From Vanessa cardui (lineage: Eukaryota > Arthropoda > Insecta > Lepidoptera > Nymphalidae), in assembly GCF_905220365.1 (NCBI RefSeq), contig NC_061130.1, positions 9,617,501-9,681,500 of the forward strand: a stretch of 64,000 nt of DNA, written 5' to 3'. Below are positions 1 to 11,996 of this stretch, in pieces. The position numbers were made by a program, and so were the translations under genes. The notes under the pieces were generated by a model that did no database searches, had not been told where the DNA came from, and worked only from the letters and a program-made list of their open reading frames with translations. Each line of letters opens with the position of its first letter. Position 1 is the stretch's first letter.

Positions 1-551
1 AAATAATGGCAATTCACATTATAGTTCTTCAATATATAATTTTATTGTTAAAGTATTCATATGATTAAAATTACTATGATGACAATTATTAGTAATTTAT
101 AAGCATGCATCGCAAGCCCTAATTTTATTTTAAGATAAATGTGACAAGAATAATAATTGAAGAAGAATATTAAATATTTTATAAATACGCACAACTAATT
201 CAGAAAGTATACTTCCAGATTGTAATTTACAGAACTACCGCCTTACTGTTCTTGACGAATCTTGTTAGTCGTTTAAACTAACTTAAACTAACACGTATTA
301 AAGACGAGAAATACTGAAGGTGTCATTTCATCTGGTCATAAAATTAAGCCCTTAAACTTTGGCCATTAAGAAAATACCGTCCGCTTAAAATTGTCCATTT
401 ATAGACGCCTGTTCCGTTGAATTAATATGTTCCAGTACAATGCCCTCTTTCCGCTATATCTACAAAATTGTTCTAAATTTCATACAAGTTAATGTGACGT
501 CACCGCTTACTGCAACCTGTTTCGTGAGTCTATTAATAGAAATTTATAATA
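1..551. other. AT-rich non-coding stretch
   Basis: No ORF, splice-bounded exon or recognisable repeat is visible here. It lies beyond the 3' end of the OBP gene (which runs leftwards) and is simple AT-rich intergenic DNA. Confidence 0.5.
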
Positions 552-764
552 GTAACAGCCTGTAAATTTCCCACTTCTGGACTAAGGCCTGCTCTCCCTT
601 TGAGGATAAGTTTAAGAGCATATTTCACCAAGCTGCTCCAATGCGGGTTAGTTGGGATTCACGTGTGGCAAAATTTCGTTGAAATTAGGCACATGCATCG
701 GTTTGAACCCGAAATTATTGGTTTAGAAGTACGCGCTCTAACCACTGGGCCAACTCGACTCTCA
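552..764 (-). repeat. tRNA-derived SINE (family S1), internally deleted
   Basis: Read on the minus strand this has the tRNA-like head (A box around 745-760, B box 'GGTTCAAACC'-like around 700) and the shared SINE body ending in the AACAGCCTGTAAATTTCCCA-type 3' region. Compared with fuller copies at 35566 and 26286, about 90 bases of the middle are missing. The break sits where two GGTTT-like stretches occur in the intact copies, which suggests a microhomology deletion. The family resembles Metulj-type SINEs of butterflies; the name is from memory. Confidence 0.8.
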
Positions 765-938
765 AGTTGAAAATTTACTATACATATATACTTTATTTTC
801 AACATTCGAACGTTACTTTGAATTATAGGATCTTAACCACTATTGGTACCTGGTTGTGGTGTTCATTGATTACCCTTGACAAATACCACTGAAAAACAAC
901 AAAATAAGAACACCAACATTTATATTATCCATATGCTA

Positions 939-944
939 TTTATT
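939..944 (-). other. candidate polyadenylation signal of the OBP gene
   Basis: Minus-strand AATAAA about 112 bases after the OBP stop codon. It is the first perfect hexamer downstream, and its distance fits a short insect 3' UTR. The AT-rich context makes a chance match possible. Confidence 0.4.
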
Positions 945-1055
945 AAGTTAAAACAAATAATAATATTGTGAAACAATCACCATTTGTGAATAATAATCTA
1001 CGCTATATTTGTTTGTAACGTTAAATGGTAAAATATAAAATTCGGTTAAGGGAAA

Positions 1056-3453
1056 TTACGAAAAGATTTTAATACAATCCTGAACTGTATCTTTAACATT
1101 CATACACTCGTCGCTTTCGATCCACTCGGGGCAATTCTGAAATATAAAATTCTCAGATATTTTTATTCGTCGAAAATACGACATTACAGTTCTATCTGAG
1201 GCTTTCTCAGTTGAATTTGAAATTCACAAATCATTGCATTACACTGAACTGAATATAAAGCAGCATCTCCTTATTTAAAACGTAACATATACATATATAT
1301 ATTTAGACTTCTTACCGCCAGTATATTAAAATGTATACAAGTTCCAATATCCCTTAAATAGCAAGTATCTTCCTGGCTGTAAGCGCCCAAATCATCGTTC
1401 AAGCACTTCTCTTTAACAGCATCGAATATATTTGTATAATTTTCGAAATCCGCTTCGAATAATTTCTCTAACTGAATAATGTCAATTGTCCCATTCGACA
1501 TCAGAAAACCTTTCCTTTGCGCATAACACCTGTCCAAGTCACACTGAAAAAATGCGTTGATTTAAATATATGAAACAGCTTTTATACAAGTGCATTATCT
1601 CGAATCACTTACAGACTTTCGCAAATGCGGGAGGCATTGTTTTTTTGACACCAAAAATGGTCTCTTTTAATTAAATGATTACGGATAAAGCTTGAAATAA
1701 CAGTTACAAATAAAGAACTGATTTCTTCCTTGTGAATGTTTAATGTTAAATTGTATTACTGAGAATTATAAAAATAAATTGTGCGTTCGAGAACAATGAG
1801 AGAGATTTAATGTTGCAATATATTTTTAAAATTTCGAATTATAAATTGACAGACAGTTACAGTTTTTTTGAATATTTTGCGGATGTTTTAAAACTAATTG
1901 GAAAAGTTGTGACGTCATCTTATATAGCCTTTTGTAGAAATTTTTTATGATTGCCACGCATAACATACGAAAAATTTTAAAAATTGTGAATAGCCAATGT
2001 TAACCTAAAATTGCGAATCTCTTAGCCCGGTATTGAGTTTTTATATGTTTGATTTATATTTTAATCTATTGTTATTTTAAATTGTATGTAAGAACTGAGG
2101 GTAACCACACAAAATAGGCTCACCGAAAGCTCTACCAGTGGATAGTAGTACTATTCTACAAATTATATATTGTTTTACTCACTGAATATGAATCACTATT
2201 TGCTTGTACACATTCTCTTAAAATAATTTTATTTTCTTCAGGAGTTACATAATTGCAGCAATGCCCATTAAACTGTAAAACAAAATTATTAGCTTAAAGT
2301 CCTTCCAATAACACATTATCATTGTCGAAGTATGACACAAATTTTAGTCTAATTTTAGTATTTTTTTGCTATTGAAGTCAATCAGGTGCAACTTAAATTA
2401 AAAAAATAAATAAATAAAAAGAATGTTTACGTTTGTATAAAATGTTTATACAAAATTGTGGCAGTTTTTGTATGGCATTATAAAAGTTATATTTGTTAGT
2501 CTAAGAGAAAAAAAAAAATGGAAGACACAGATTAAGTAAATAGTAAGATTTAAAAATAACATACTATAACTGTATCGAGGCAACTGCCCACGTCTTGCGA
2601 GTTTACCTGAAGAATAAATAAGTATTTCAATTCAAACCAAGGGCGTGGTCGCTTAAAATAGCATTGAGAAAAAAGGGAAAATTGTTTTTTATATCAAGTT
2701 TCTTTATTGAAGTTTATGGCACGCGTAATATACTGTCTGCTCATTAAAATATCTCTAAATTGTAAATCAAATGATTTGATCATTATATACAAATCGTCTA
2801 GGGTGATAGCGTGGCGACTGGTATATGTTTACTTCAAATAATCATATTCCAAACATATAAACTAAAAATAATACCAAATAGAAAAAAAAAATCTCAGTAA
2901 ATGCCCAGAAAAAAATTAAACAACAAGAAAAAAGTTCATATTGCATGAGTATTATTTTGTTATGTATACGAACCTACAAATTTTAATTTCATTTTGACGA
3001 TACATATGCAGTCGATATAAATGAAACATTAATTTCGAATACTTAAGAATCCAATCCTTATTGGACAACAATTTACAGTTTATATTAATATAAATCATAA
3101 TAAATAAAATACAATACAATTAACAACGAATAAAATTTTCAATAATTTATTTTTGTAACACCTCGCCTTATTGCCTCCACTGGTGACAGGAGGGCTGGTT
3201 CGTTGTTAGCCCAGAGGATCGGAATAGCGATTCAACGAGGAAATGCTGCTAACTTCCTTGCTATTATTAATTCATATTGGTATATATTTAATCACCTAAT
3301 GTTATTAATTTCTATGTTAATAAATATTTATAAAATATAACGTTATTTTAAAACATGTAACCTTTATATTTGAATACTCGAAAAACTTCCTACAATACTT
3401 ACCACTACTATAAGTGCAAGCAAAATAAAAATGCGTTCCATGGCTGATGACAT
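1056..3453 (-). CDS. Plus-C-like odorant-binding protein, 4 exons
   Basis: Coding exons, all phase 0 with GT-AG introns: 3453-3403, 2272-2183, 1543-1316 and 1136-1056; total 149 codons with TAA stop. Donors are GTAAGT, GTGAGT and GTAAGA; acceptors end TTTACAG, TTTTCAG and ATTTCAG. Exon 1 and the first residues of exon 2 give a hydrophobic signal peptide (MERIFILLALIVVF). The mature part has 11 cysteines, at about residues 22, 23, 38, 48, 53, 94, 108, 116, 125, 134 and 144. The C-x8-C-P pattern (116-126) followed by two more cysteines is the hallmark of the Plus-C class; C3-x40-C4 also fits OBPs. One oddity is four rather than three residues between the second and third canonical cysteines. 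OBPs are secreted carriers of small hydrophobic ligands, often in sensillum lymph. The ligand and tissue cannot be told. Intron 1 carries a LINE fragment. Start: Met1 at 3453, or Met5 at 3441, which has the better GCCATGG context. Confidence 0.85.
3153..3345 (+). repeat. dispersed LINE 3'-end fragment, family A (copy 1), in OBP intron 1
   Basis: Shares with copies at 14474, 40428 and 59520 the run CCTCCACTGGTGACA, GAGGGCTGGTT, GAGGATCGGAAT and (in the better copies) a GGAAATGCTGCTA segment. The better copies then read a peptide of the type QRGNAASIL, which I associate with the C-terminal end of a lepidopteran retroelement ORF. It ends in an AT-rich tail with TTAATAAA. It lies inside intron 1 of the OBP gene, antisense to it. 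Confidence 0.7.
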
Positions 3454-4984
3454 TTCAAACTGATATCAGATGCAAGTCTGCTTTTATATATATACACTTT
3501 TTAAATTAAAACATCAATCATTGTGATCATACAGCAGAAAATTGTAACGTTTACATAAGAATTTAATCATATAAATAATTTAAACGTAATCTTTATAATA
3601 ACCGTTACATTTTTAAACCTAATGACTGATTTTTACAACCTATGGAACTATTATATAATCAATGCAAAAGACATTTTAGCATTCGAATAAAGATATGTAT
3701 AATGCAAGTGTCATTCATTTACAAGATTTTATTGAATTTAAAAATACCGATGATTCAATGCATAGATTATTATATAAAGAAGCACCAGGAGTCACTAATA
3801 TTATGTTTAACGATTATAAAACATCTGCGGCATTTTATTATAAAACCGAATTGCGCCATGAAATATTGAGTATGCAAAGTCGGAAGTGTGTTATTTTCAC
3901 AGATTCTATGAAAATAATCAATAATATTGTAAATATATGTATAATACGACATTGTCAAATTGTTAGTGGTTATATTAAGATCGACCTTGTTATATCCTTA
4001 AATTTGTAACATTACACATAGGCAAAATTAACTTATTTCCAGTTAAATTTAAAAATTTATAAAAAATCTCAGCAGCCAATAAAATACCACAAATATCTTC
4101 AATTGACCCCTGTGGAACACAATGTTTTCAACAATGATTCACAAGACTATTCCAAAAATGGAATACGCTTACACCCACTGAAAAGATGAAGAAACTCCGA
4201 AAGTATATATACTTAAAAGTATACACATTAGATTTAAGCACTTTGAAAGCAGTCAAGGTAATATTCAGAAATATTAAGATAACAAGCTTAGATGTATTCA
4301 TGGATATGAAAGTAAATGCGCAAATGTTATTTTTAGTGCGAATCCAAGAAAGTCACGTAGACGTCTTAATGGGCTTGCTGGTGCAAAGGATTTCCTATTA
4401 ACTTATTTGTTGTTTGTTTCGTGCTTGTGTGACCTTGGCATTACGTTCAATTATTCGACTTTCCGCTGACATGGTATCATCAAGATTCCTTACCATTCCT
4501 TTAAGGGATTTAAATACTGTCAACAAAAGTCAGAAAACCTTTGGTTTATTTCTATTTAATTGAAGCTTATATTACACGGTTCTTCACGTCAACTCGTTGC
4601 CTAAAACTATAAATAATAATAATAAATAAGATAACTTTATTTATTCCATACTTTGCAAACATTATAAATAATAATAATAACAGAAGTCAACAAAAAGATA
4701 TTTAGTGGTAAAAATCAACTTTAAATACATCATAATAATAGTTGAAGTGCATAAATTAGACATTTGACTTTAATAATCTCCCATTCAATGGAATAAAAAT
4801 CTGTCATCTATTTGAAAAATAAAAATTAAAAATAATCAATTATGATTGATAAATATTAAAAAAATGAATTAATGAAAAAGAAATTCAATTATTTCAATTA
4901 TTAAATTCAACTATAGATCACTAAAATATATTATTAAATATTAAAAAAATAATTGTATATTTTCCATGTGTTTGTTAGTATTAT
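3454..4984. other. AT-rich intergenic stretch with small unassigned ORFs
   Basis: Upstream region of the OBP gene. It holds a 104-codon plus-strand ORF (3695-4009) and a 71-codon ORF (4186-4401). Neither has a recognisable domain, splice context or good start context, so no gene is called. The rest is AT-rich with poly(A) and (AAT) tracts. Confidence 0.4.
3459..3488 (-). promoter_or_regulatory. TATA box and initiator of the OBP gene
   Basis: On the minus strand a TATAAAAG (3488-3481) lies 27 bases before a TCAGTTTG initiator (A at 3461), the spacing expected of an arthropod TATA-Inr core promoter. The predicted leader to the first ATG (3453) is only about 8 nt. The second in-frame ATG at 3441 is in a strong GCCATGG context, so leaky scanning to it is plausible. 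Confidence 0.6.
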
Positions 4985-6085
4985 CAACCGACTTCAAAAA
5001 GGAGGAGGTTATCAATTCGTCTGTATTTTTTTTTTATGTTTGTTACCTCATAACTTTTCACTGGGTGGACCGATTTAGATATTTTTTTTTGTTTGAAAGG
5101 TAGTGCTTCCCGTGGGGTCCCATTTTTATTTTTCCGATGATGCTATCCGTATGAAAACAACATAAGTCTTAAATTTGCATTATGTATATGAGCGACAAAT
5201 ATATACGTCAAGGGTAGTTTGGTGAAAGTTTGGTAAGGTTCTGAGCATAGGATCCATGATAAAATAACGGAACGGAAGGGAACGGAACAATTCTGAGGGG
5301 CACGTTAGCGATACTCGGTCGAATCTTTTATTTATAGGTTATTTGGATATTTGAGTCACCTTCTGTAATGCGGTTATGTGTATGTAATTATCATAGTCGA
5401 ATATTATAATCAACTAGCTACCCACCCCGGCTTCGCACGGGTGCAATACTGATACTAAACTTCCCCTGGAATCAATCACACTATCTATTAAAAAAAACCA
5501 TATCAAAATCCGTTGCGTAGATTTAAAGATAGGGACAGAGAAAGCGACTTTGTTTTATACTATGTAATGATGGAAATCCTATACGGCTCACAGTTAGGGT
5601 GCGATATGGGGCAGAATTTCTTACTATCTTTAATCAAATTTTGTGTATATGATGTGATGTCATATGATGTACGACATATATAAGCTCTTTTTCAAAGTTT
5701 TTTTGCTGAGGTCGACTACAGCTCTTTCGAGGGATCCTTGTAGTTTATGCCGCATGACGTATTAAAGCCGCATTTTCGAATGTCTATTTTTGCTTTATTC
5801 GCAACTTTCCTTTGAAATTGTCCTCGAAGTAGTTTCTGACTCATATAAACGTAACGCTAAATCTATCCATATTAAGAAAAAATAGTTAGTTCACAAACAT
5901 TAGCTTCATTTAAAATAAAAAAATAAATAAATTTTTAACAAAAAGAAAAACCGACTTCAAACAAAACACTATTTTAAAACGAATGAATATGCACTAAAAA
6001 GTAATAAAAATAATTGCGTATTCAACATAGTTTTTAGAGTCCTCCTAAGTAAAATGAAATGAAAAATATTAGACTACTTAAAAGT
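4985..6085 (+). repeat. lepidopteran dispersed repeat with AACCGACTTCAA ends, interrupted
   Basis: Begins with an AACCGACTTCAAAAAGGAGG run followed by a T-run and an ACTTTTCACTGGGTGGACCG stretch, a very common lepidopteran repeat start. A second AACCGACTTCAAACAAAAC motif lies at about 5950 with its typical continuation to 6085. A Helitron sits in the middle (5414-5570). The class of the repeat is not clear to me. Edges are approximate. Confidence 0.6.
5414..5570 (-). mobile_element. short non-autonomous Helitron
   Basis: On the minus strand it starts TCATTACATAGTATAAAAC with a preceding A. It carries the AAAGTCGCTTTCTCTGTCC and ACGCAACGGATTTTGAT motifs of lepidopteran Helitrons. It ends with a GC-rich hairpin (CCGTGCGAAGCCGGGG region) and CTAG followed by T. 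The A^T insertion pattern and absence of target duplication fit the Helitron mechanism. At about 157 bp it has no coding capacity and depends on proteins from elsewhere. Confidence 0.8.
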
Positions 6086-6109
6086 CGATTTATTAATTAA
6101 TTAGTTAGT

Positions 6110-6440
6110 TGTAATTTTTCAATGTATCCCTTCGAGTATAAGCCTCCAAAGAATGCCACACGTTTCTGTCTTTTGCTGTCTCAATTCAGTTCCTGCCTGC
6201 TACCGACACTAATTCGTCTTGCCACCATGTTCATGGTCGTTCTCTGCTTCTTCTTCCTTTTGGTCCTTTCCATTTTGTAAGTGTAAATGTCGATCTTTCA
6301 TCGGTGTATCTTGCTAGATGCCCAGCCCACTACCATTTTAGTGTTTTAGCAAAGAGTAAGGCATCAGTTACTTCAGTTTTGTTGCAAATGTCTACTGCAT
6401 TCACTCTGGCTCTTAAGGTGATTCCTAATTATATGATTAT
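6110..6440 (-). pseudogene. RTE/L1-type LINE ORF C-terminus, decayed
   Basis: Minus-strand translation, with stops, gives a KTLKW-WAGHLARYTD...KWKGPKGRRSRERP...WWQDEL...AGRN...TAKDRNVWHSLE series. This matches the common LINE C-terminal pattern KWxWAGHVAR / GRPxxRWxDD / AGxxWxxxAxDRxxWxxLEEA. At least three in-frame stops make it a dead fragment. Upstream RT domains are not recognisable. The opposite-strand 121-codon ORF at 6304-6669 is its shadow. Confidence 0.65.
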
Positions 6441-7474
6441 GAAACGCCTAAAACTATACAATTCGGGCGCACGTGTATTATCTCTTATCACCTCTGGCTG
6501 GAATCTCCCCAATGCACTTCATAATACCGTATTCATTGTTGAGTGGCTCGGTTTATTGACGAACAACACCTTTCTGACTTGCTTTGTCTCTTCCTTTTCT
6601 GTATCGATACCTTATCACTCTGGATTTTCTACAACATTTTTCACGCGGAGTGTTCAAGGGATTGTTTGAATTTCATCAGTTCGGACGAATATATTCATTA
6701 TTTTAAAAATAATCCTTATAAAATCTTTCTAATTCATTATGTAAAAATGGCAATAAGAAACTTTTACTGTCTCACATTCAAGTAAAGAAGTATCTTCAGC
6801 TGTCTTATTTCTACTTATATTAAGAAAGGGTGTTACAATAAAGATGTCGTGGGCGTTGAAGCGTTAACTCGGTACTTGGGCACCCGAAGTATTCTCGGAG
6901 AGAGCTATGTAAGGAATTTATCGAAATAGCGTACGATACGACCCCGATGAATTGATCAACATAAAGCTAGCCTTCCAGTTACATATACGGTACTAATCAA
7001 GGCGATTTTTTACATACAGTTTAGTTTAACAGTTACTCTTTCTTGCATACAAAGCACACACGGCACAATGGATTACTCTACCATTTTACTTTATTTATTT
7101 GCAAATATATTTTACAGTAAACATTAATGTACAAGTTTTAAAGATACCTATACTTATACTTACATATAAGTATTTTTTTAATAAATAAAAATTATACATG
7201 GTTCCTCATTTTTTGGGCTGTGTGCCCTTATAATGTGATCTATATTTCATATTAAAATAAAATGGTTTAATAACGAAGGATTTTGTTATCTTCTTTTATT
7301 TTATCACATGAGTATGTTTTGCTTTTGTTGGTTTTGTTCACAAAAACTAATCTATTAGTAATAAATATAATATATAATCTATTTATTACTAATAAATATA
7401 AAGAATTATTCAAATTCCTAGAAAAAGTTAGTATGTAATGTATGGCTTACACCACTTGCTAATTGCAAGCTTAC

Positions 7475-7530
7475 CTGGGTAGGTACCGCCCACTCATCTC
7501 CTACCAAACAGCACTGTTACTATACATTTA
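7475..7530 (+). repeat. LINE-tail repeat, family C, fragment
   Basis: Holds GGTAGGTACCGCCCACTCAT and TACCAAACAGCA, the typical 5' part of the family C tail found more fully at 45195. Only about 55 bases are clear. Confidence 0.55.
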
Positions 7531-7565
7531 CTATGTTCTCGCTTATTTATTATACTTTTTTATAT

Positions 7566-7760
7566 GATATACTTTGACGAACGAGCAGATGGACCACAAG
7601 ATGTTAATTGGTCACCACCACTCATAGACAAAGGTTCTGTAAAAAATATAGATCATTCATTATATTACCAATACGCCACCCACCCTTGGTACTAACATGT
7701 TATGTTCCTTGGATCTGTAGTTACTCTGGCTCACTCACCCTTCTAAACGTAATTTCCTTA
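7566..7760 (-). repeat. LINE-tail repeat, family C
   Basis: Minus-strand copy of the family whose sense strand has TCTATGRGYGGTGGTGACCA and ends near a GCTCGTYCG motif. Here one reads, on the plus strand, GACGAACGAGCAGATGGACC, GTCACCACCACTCATAGAC and later CTGGCTCACTCACCCTTC. It lies in opposite orientation to the fragment at 7475, making a loose inverted pair. Confidence 0.6.
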
Positions 7761-7964
7761 GTCATGCCGTAAGCTAGAACTCATGGTCTCTTTATTTTAA
7801 AATTTAGTATAGAGCTATTGAATTCAATGATCCGTGTAGAAATTGCTAGTGAGACACTTTGTTACTGCAAACGGGTTTCCACTATCTTCTCTAAAAATAA
7901 TCGAATATTAAGAACAATAAAATAATATGAAACAAAGGACGACCCTTCCATGCTATGTATTGTT

Positions 7965-8170
7965 GTTGTGTTGTCCTTTTTTATACGATATCGAAAGACG
8001 GACAAATGAACCACCTGAAAACAACGAAACAATAAGAAATACAAACCATTCTTAACGGCTTACATGAAGTAATCCATCAACGTGAGCCACGTCCTGTGTA
8101 CCTCATGCTGTATGTATGTATGTTACACTGACTCACTCAAGATTAAGCCGGAAATCGTTTCCCAATAGTA
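7965..8170 (-). repeat. LINE-tail repeat, family C, diverged
   Basis: Weaker copy of the same tail: GGACAAATGAACCACCTGA, AAATACAAACCATTC and ACACTGACTCACTCAAGAT in the same order as the copy at 7566. Confidence 0.5.
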
Positions 8171-8199
8171 GAAATCATTGCTGTTTGGGGGTTGAATAA

Positions 8200-10540
8200 T
8201 TTATGTGATACTGCCACTATCTAGCGTAAAATAAAAATACTACCGCCAAAAAAGAATATAATTTGCAACAAGTGAATTTTAACAAAATGTTTTACTCGAA
8301 TAAATACCGGTTATTATATCATATTTTGTTATCTTAAATGAAACTTTTATTTCATAAAAAAATATGACAAAGTACACGTTTTATTAAAAAGCTTCTGGTG
8401 GATTATATTCCTTAAACATTTCGTTAAAAAGGATCTTCACTCAACAGTGACTTTTAAAAGATTATACTTACATATGTATGTATATATAGTCATGTCATAT
8501 CTGTGATTTCACACAAGGATTGTAGTAATAAGGCAAGGTAAGGACGTGATTTAATATAACAGTTAGATCTTTAACTATTATCATATAGCGATCGTTTCCA
8601 TCCGATACAAAAGTATCTGTAAGAACTACGCTGCAGCGCATTAAATATGTAAAATGGCAAGTGTCTTTCACATTGCCAATATATTTTAAATAGAAAAGAC
8701 ATTTTTAGAAAAGCATCAAGTTTATTTATCTTATAAGATTGCTGAGTGTATTTGTATATTTCTTAATGATTAGTAATCATGAATATCTGAAAGAACTCTC
8801 TTCATATATTATGTTAAATTGAAAAATTATTAATGATAAAAAATCTTTAGGTATTCAATGTGACTTAACTAATTCATCAGTTATATTGAGCACACATAAA
8901 AACAGTCTCTGATTCATAAATTATTTATCATACGCGACTTAGCTACTTATAACCTTAATTACACTTCTGAGGTTTCCATGACAGTTTCAAATTTCAAAAT
9001 ACAAAATTTTTAAAAGCCATAATTAATACCATAGATTATTATTGAAACTGACCAATGAAATCGCGACATTTCCATCAAATCTTGTTTATTATTATGTTGC
9101 TGTATTCCTTACTAATAAACTGTGTTTTTATTTAGAATGAGAATATTGAGTGAAAGAGAGAGGGAGAGAGTTGGCTAATCGGTGTATTGAACAGTCTTAC
9201 TGGACAGACTGGATAGTTTCTTAAGTTAAATAATGAGAATGCTATAACGATAGAGAATTATAAATAATTAGTATATTTAATTTAAATTATAAATTTATTT
9301 TTTAAGTAAAAATGAAATATTTATGTCACAGCAATTACTATTAAATAGTATGAAAAAGAATAAGTTTAATTACTACTTTAATACGCTTACAATAAATATC
9401 TTATTTTTAAATAGACAAAGAAGTTTCACTTATTATATATGTATATTAGTTAATTCGTTTATATCAAAAAGAAATATATTTTTATTTTTGTTTTCTCATA
9501 CCAATGGTGTCTTATTTCATATAATTTGTATTGAACTATAATTAAATAATACATTTCCTATTCCACGTTAAAATCGACATCAATACTCAATTTAGAATTC
9601 ACCCAGACGTGCGAACGTGATTGCATTTATAATGTTAGTCGAATATCTCATTAGTAAAAGCAGTTAGAGATAATTAAACCATTTTCTAGCATACATCGAC
9701 CAAACCAAAAACGTAGACCTTAAAAATAATCTAGTATATAAATTAAATATCTTGTTATCATAAAAAAGAGTTTATTGTGATAAAAGTAATATATATGTTA
9801 GCTTTAATAAAACAAGATATACTCAAACGATTTAATAAACGAGAATTTATACGAAATGTATATAAAAGCAAGTAGCAACAAACATAAATATTACGCATGG
9901 AATAAATTGATTATTCCAGCAAAGAGGTTCAAGGCAAGCAAATAATGGAAAAATAAGTAATCATATCTAAATATCTGAATACTGTGTAGTAAAATCTCCT
10001 ATTGAGATAGAGGTTTTAAAGTTCCTTGCACATTTTGCAAATGTACATCAGCCTTAACATATTACATATCTGAAGATGAATTAAGGTATTCGGTCGATAT
10101 TTATTACAAGTACATAGTACTCTTAGAACTGAGAGATAAATAAAAATCATTAATTAATTATTTCAATGTTTAATCGCTGACAATATATGTGTCACATATT
10201 TGCTCGACTGTTGCTATTAATGAAAAAACACGATTTAAATGCTAATTTACTTTAAATAGTTTAATACATTTTACATTGAAGGACAAAATTTATCGCGATG
10301 CAGTACAATAAAGAAATCCCATGTGACTGGTTTTATACTCCAATTCATCGTTACGCGCTTGGTCGTAACGTCCCTTCTTTATTACACGCTTAGCATAGCT
10401 TAAGTGATCTACCTAAATATGTTGCTACGATCCTTTATTTAAACATTCCTGAATTTATTTACTAAAGCTAAAAATAGTACAAATCGACTTATTAAGTTAT
10501 AACATTTATTTTAATCAATTAACGGTTCTTGCATTTTTTT
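8200..10540. other. AT-rich intergenic stretch
   Basis: No coding sequence or repeat family is recognised. A 72-codon ORF at 9323 is AT-driven. There is a short purine tract (GAGAGAGAGGGAGAGAG) near 9154 and scattered TATA-rich runs. Confidence 0.5.
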
Positions 10541-10682
10541 ATTGTTAAAAAACAACAACAACAACACTTCTGGGCTAAAGGCCTCCTCTCCCTTTGAGGA
10601 GAAGGTTTGGAACATATTCCACCACGCTGTTCCAATGGGGGTTGGTGGAATACACATGTGGCAGAATTTCTATGAAATTTGT

Positions 10683-11996
10683 TTTTTTTTATGGCATAGG
10701 TGGCAAACGAGCAGAAGACTCACCTGATGGAAAGTGACTACCACCGCCCATGGACATCTGCAACACCAGGGGGCTTGCAGGTGCGTTGCCGGCCTTTCAA
10801 TAAGGAGTACGCTCTTTTCTTGAAGATTCCCATGTCGTATTCATCCCATCCCAATCTGCTGACTTGTAGTGCCATACTCGGCGGCACCCAACAAAGCGAG
10901 GCCGTGAGTACCGCACAACCGGCACTGTACTTCGGACGAGACAGTGGTCAGACGAGCCCAGAGGGGGATCGACGATAACCTGATAGCCATCCGGATGCGA
11001 AGTCAGCAGAAGGTCCAACAGGGCACCTTCCCTGTATGATCCTCCACATCCGGTATTCGCGTTGGCGAGTTGACCAGCTGTGTCAGATCATATGCTAGAG
11101 CGAAGTCCAGAACAGATCTACCCGCATGATCGGTGGTGCGTGAGCCGAGCCATTCTGCGTGGTAGGAATTAAAGTCACCCAAAACAATGATCTCTGCGGA
11201 TGGAATCTGAAATTCCTTGCTGCAGCACGGAATCTGTAGCCATTTGGACGTGCTCAACCAGTCGGTCGGTTTCGTCATTACCGCTATGGGACCTATAAAG
11301 GCACGCATAGATTCGCGAATGGTCATCGCAGTCTACACGCAGCCAGATAATCGATAGGTCCTGTCCTTCAAGGCTGCCGAGGCGTCGAGAACAGATATCA
11401 TCTCTGACGTAAACGCATACCCTCGTGGTATATAAGAATGTTTCAATTTGTACCCAGGGTACGAGAGAGAAGTCGTATCGGCAGGAGAAGATATCTGGGT
11501 CTCAGTTAGAAAGAGCAAAGGCCAGCTTCGCCGTTTCCAGATGGTAGTGAACGGCGTTGAGGTTGGTGTTGAGTCCCCTTATGTTGCAGAAGTCCACAGC
11601 GAGGGTGGTAGGGGTTGCCTTATGATGCCTGCTCCGCTTGCCCCGAACAGTGGCAAAATTGCCCCCCCCCCCCCCCAGAATTCGGAGGGCAGCCTGGACA
11701 TCCCTGCTCAGGTGGTATATGTCCTGAGCATGGATGCCCAGAGAGGGATTCTCCACCGCTGTCGCTGATGGTACCCTCCTGGGGTAATTTGACCAAATTC
11801 TGCACAACCATCAAGTTTTGGGGGGGAGGGGGATTGGGCCTCCGGAACTCTCACTTACCGGACGAAACGCGGTAGCATATCCACCACTTTACGCCGATTT
11901 TAAGTGAGAGAATGGTACTTCCCCGGGCGTGCCGGCCCATTCGGCTGTAGCCCGAAGGTATACAGCGTGGCACTACCACTTGGAAAACAAACTACC
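10683..11996 (-). mobile_element. Jockey-like LINE with Bm1-type tail, reverse transcriptase missing
   Basis: The minus strand ends in poly(A) (T-run at 10682-10690) and is flanked by a 6-bp ATTTGT duplication. Its 3' tail (about 10683-10840) carries GCAGATGTCCATGGGCGGTG and a TCGTTTGCCACC region, the tail type I know from Bm1 SINEs of Lepidoptera. The body is an apurinic-type endonuclease ORF that runs straight into the tail. No RT motif such as YADD is present, so about 2-3 kb have been lost. A C15 tract lies at 11662-11676. Confidence 0.75.
10797..11620 (-). pseudogene. LINE endonuclease (EEP/APE-like), frameshifted
   Basis: Read across three shifted frames on the minus strand, in order: FCNIRGLNTNLNAV (N-terminal strand, about 11600-11560), LLFLTETQIS (about 11520), VLGDFNSYHAEWLGS (GDFN-H catalytic motif, about 11185), QLVNSPTRIPDV (about 11060), DLLLTSHPDGY and PLGSSDHCLV (SDH catalytic motif, about 10940). 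This is the full motif series of the endonuclease that nicks target DNA for target-primed reverse transcription. At least two frameshifts and the missing RT make it non-functional. Confidence 0.8.

Noticed and set aside
3695..4009. 104-codon plus-strand ORF upstream of the OBP gene
   Set aside because: AT-driven residues, overlapping ORFs on other frames, no domain, no splice or Kozak support.
6304..6669. 121-codon plus-strand ORF
   Set aside because: The minus strand of the same DNA carries a LINE C-terminal motif series, so this is its shadow.
10700..11875. Plus-strand ORFs over the LINE at 10683
   Set aside because: Antisense of the endonuclease and tail; proline/glycine runs come from the C15 tract.
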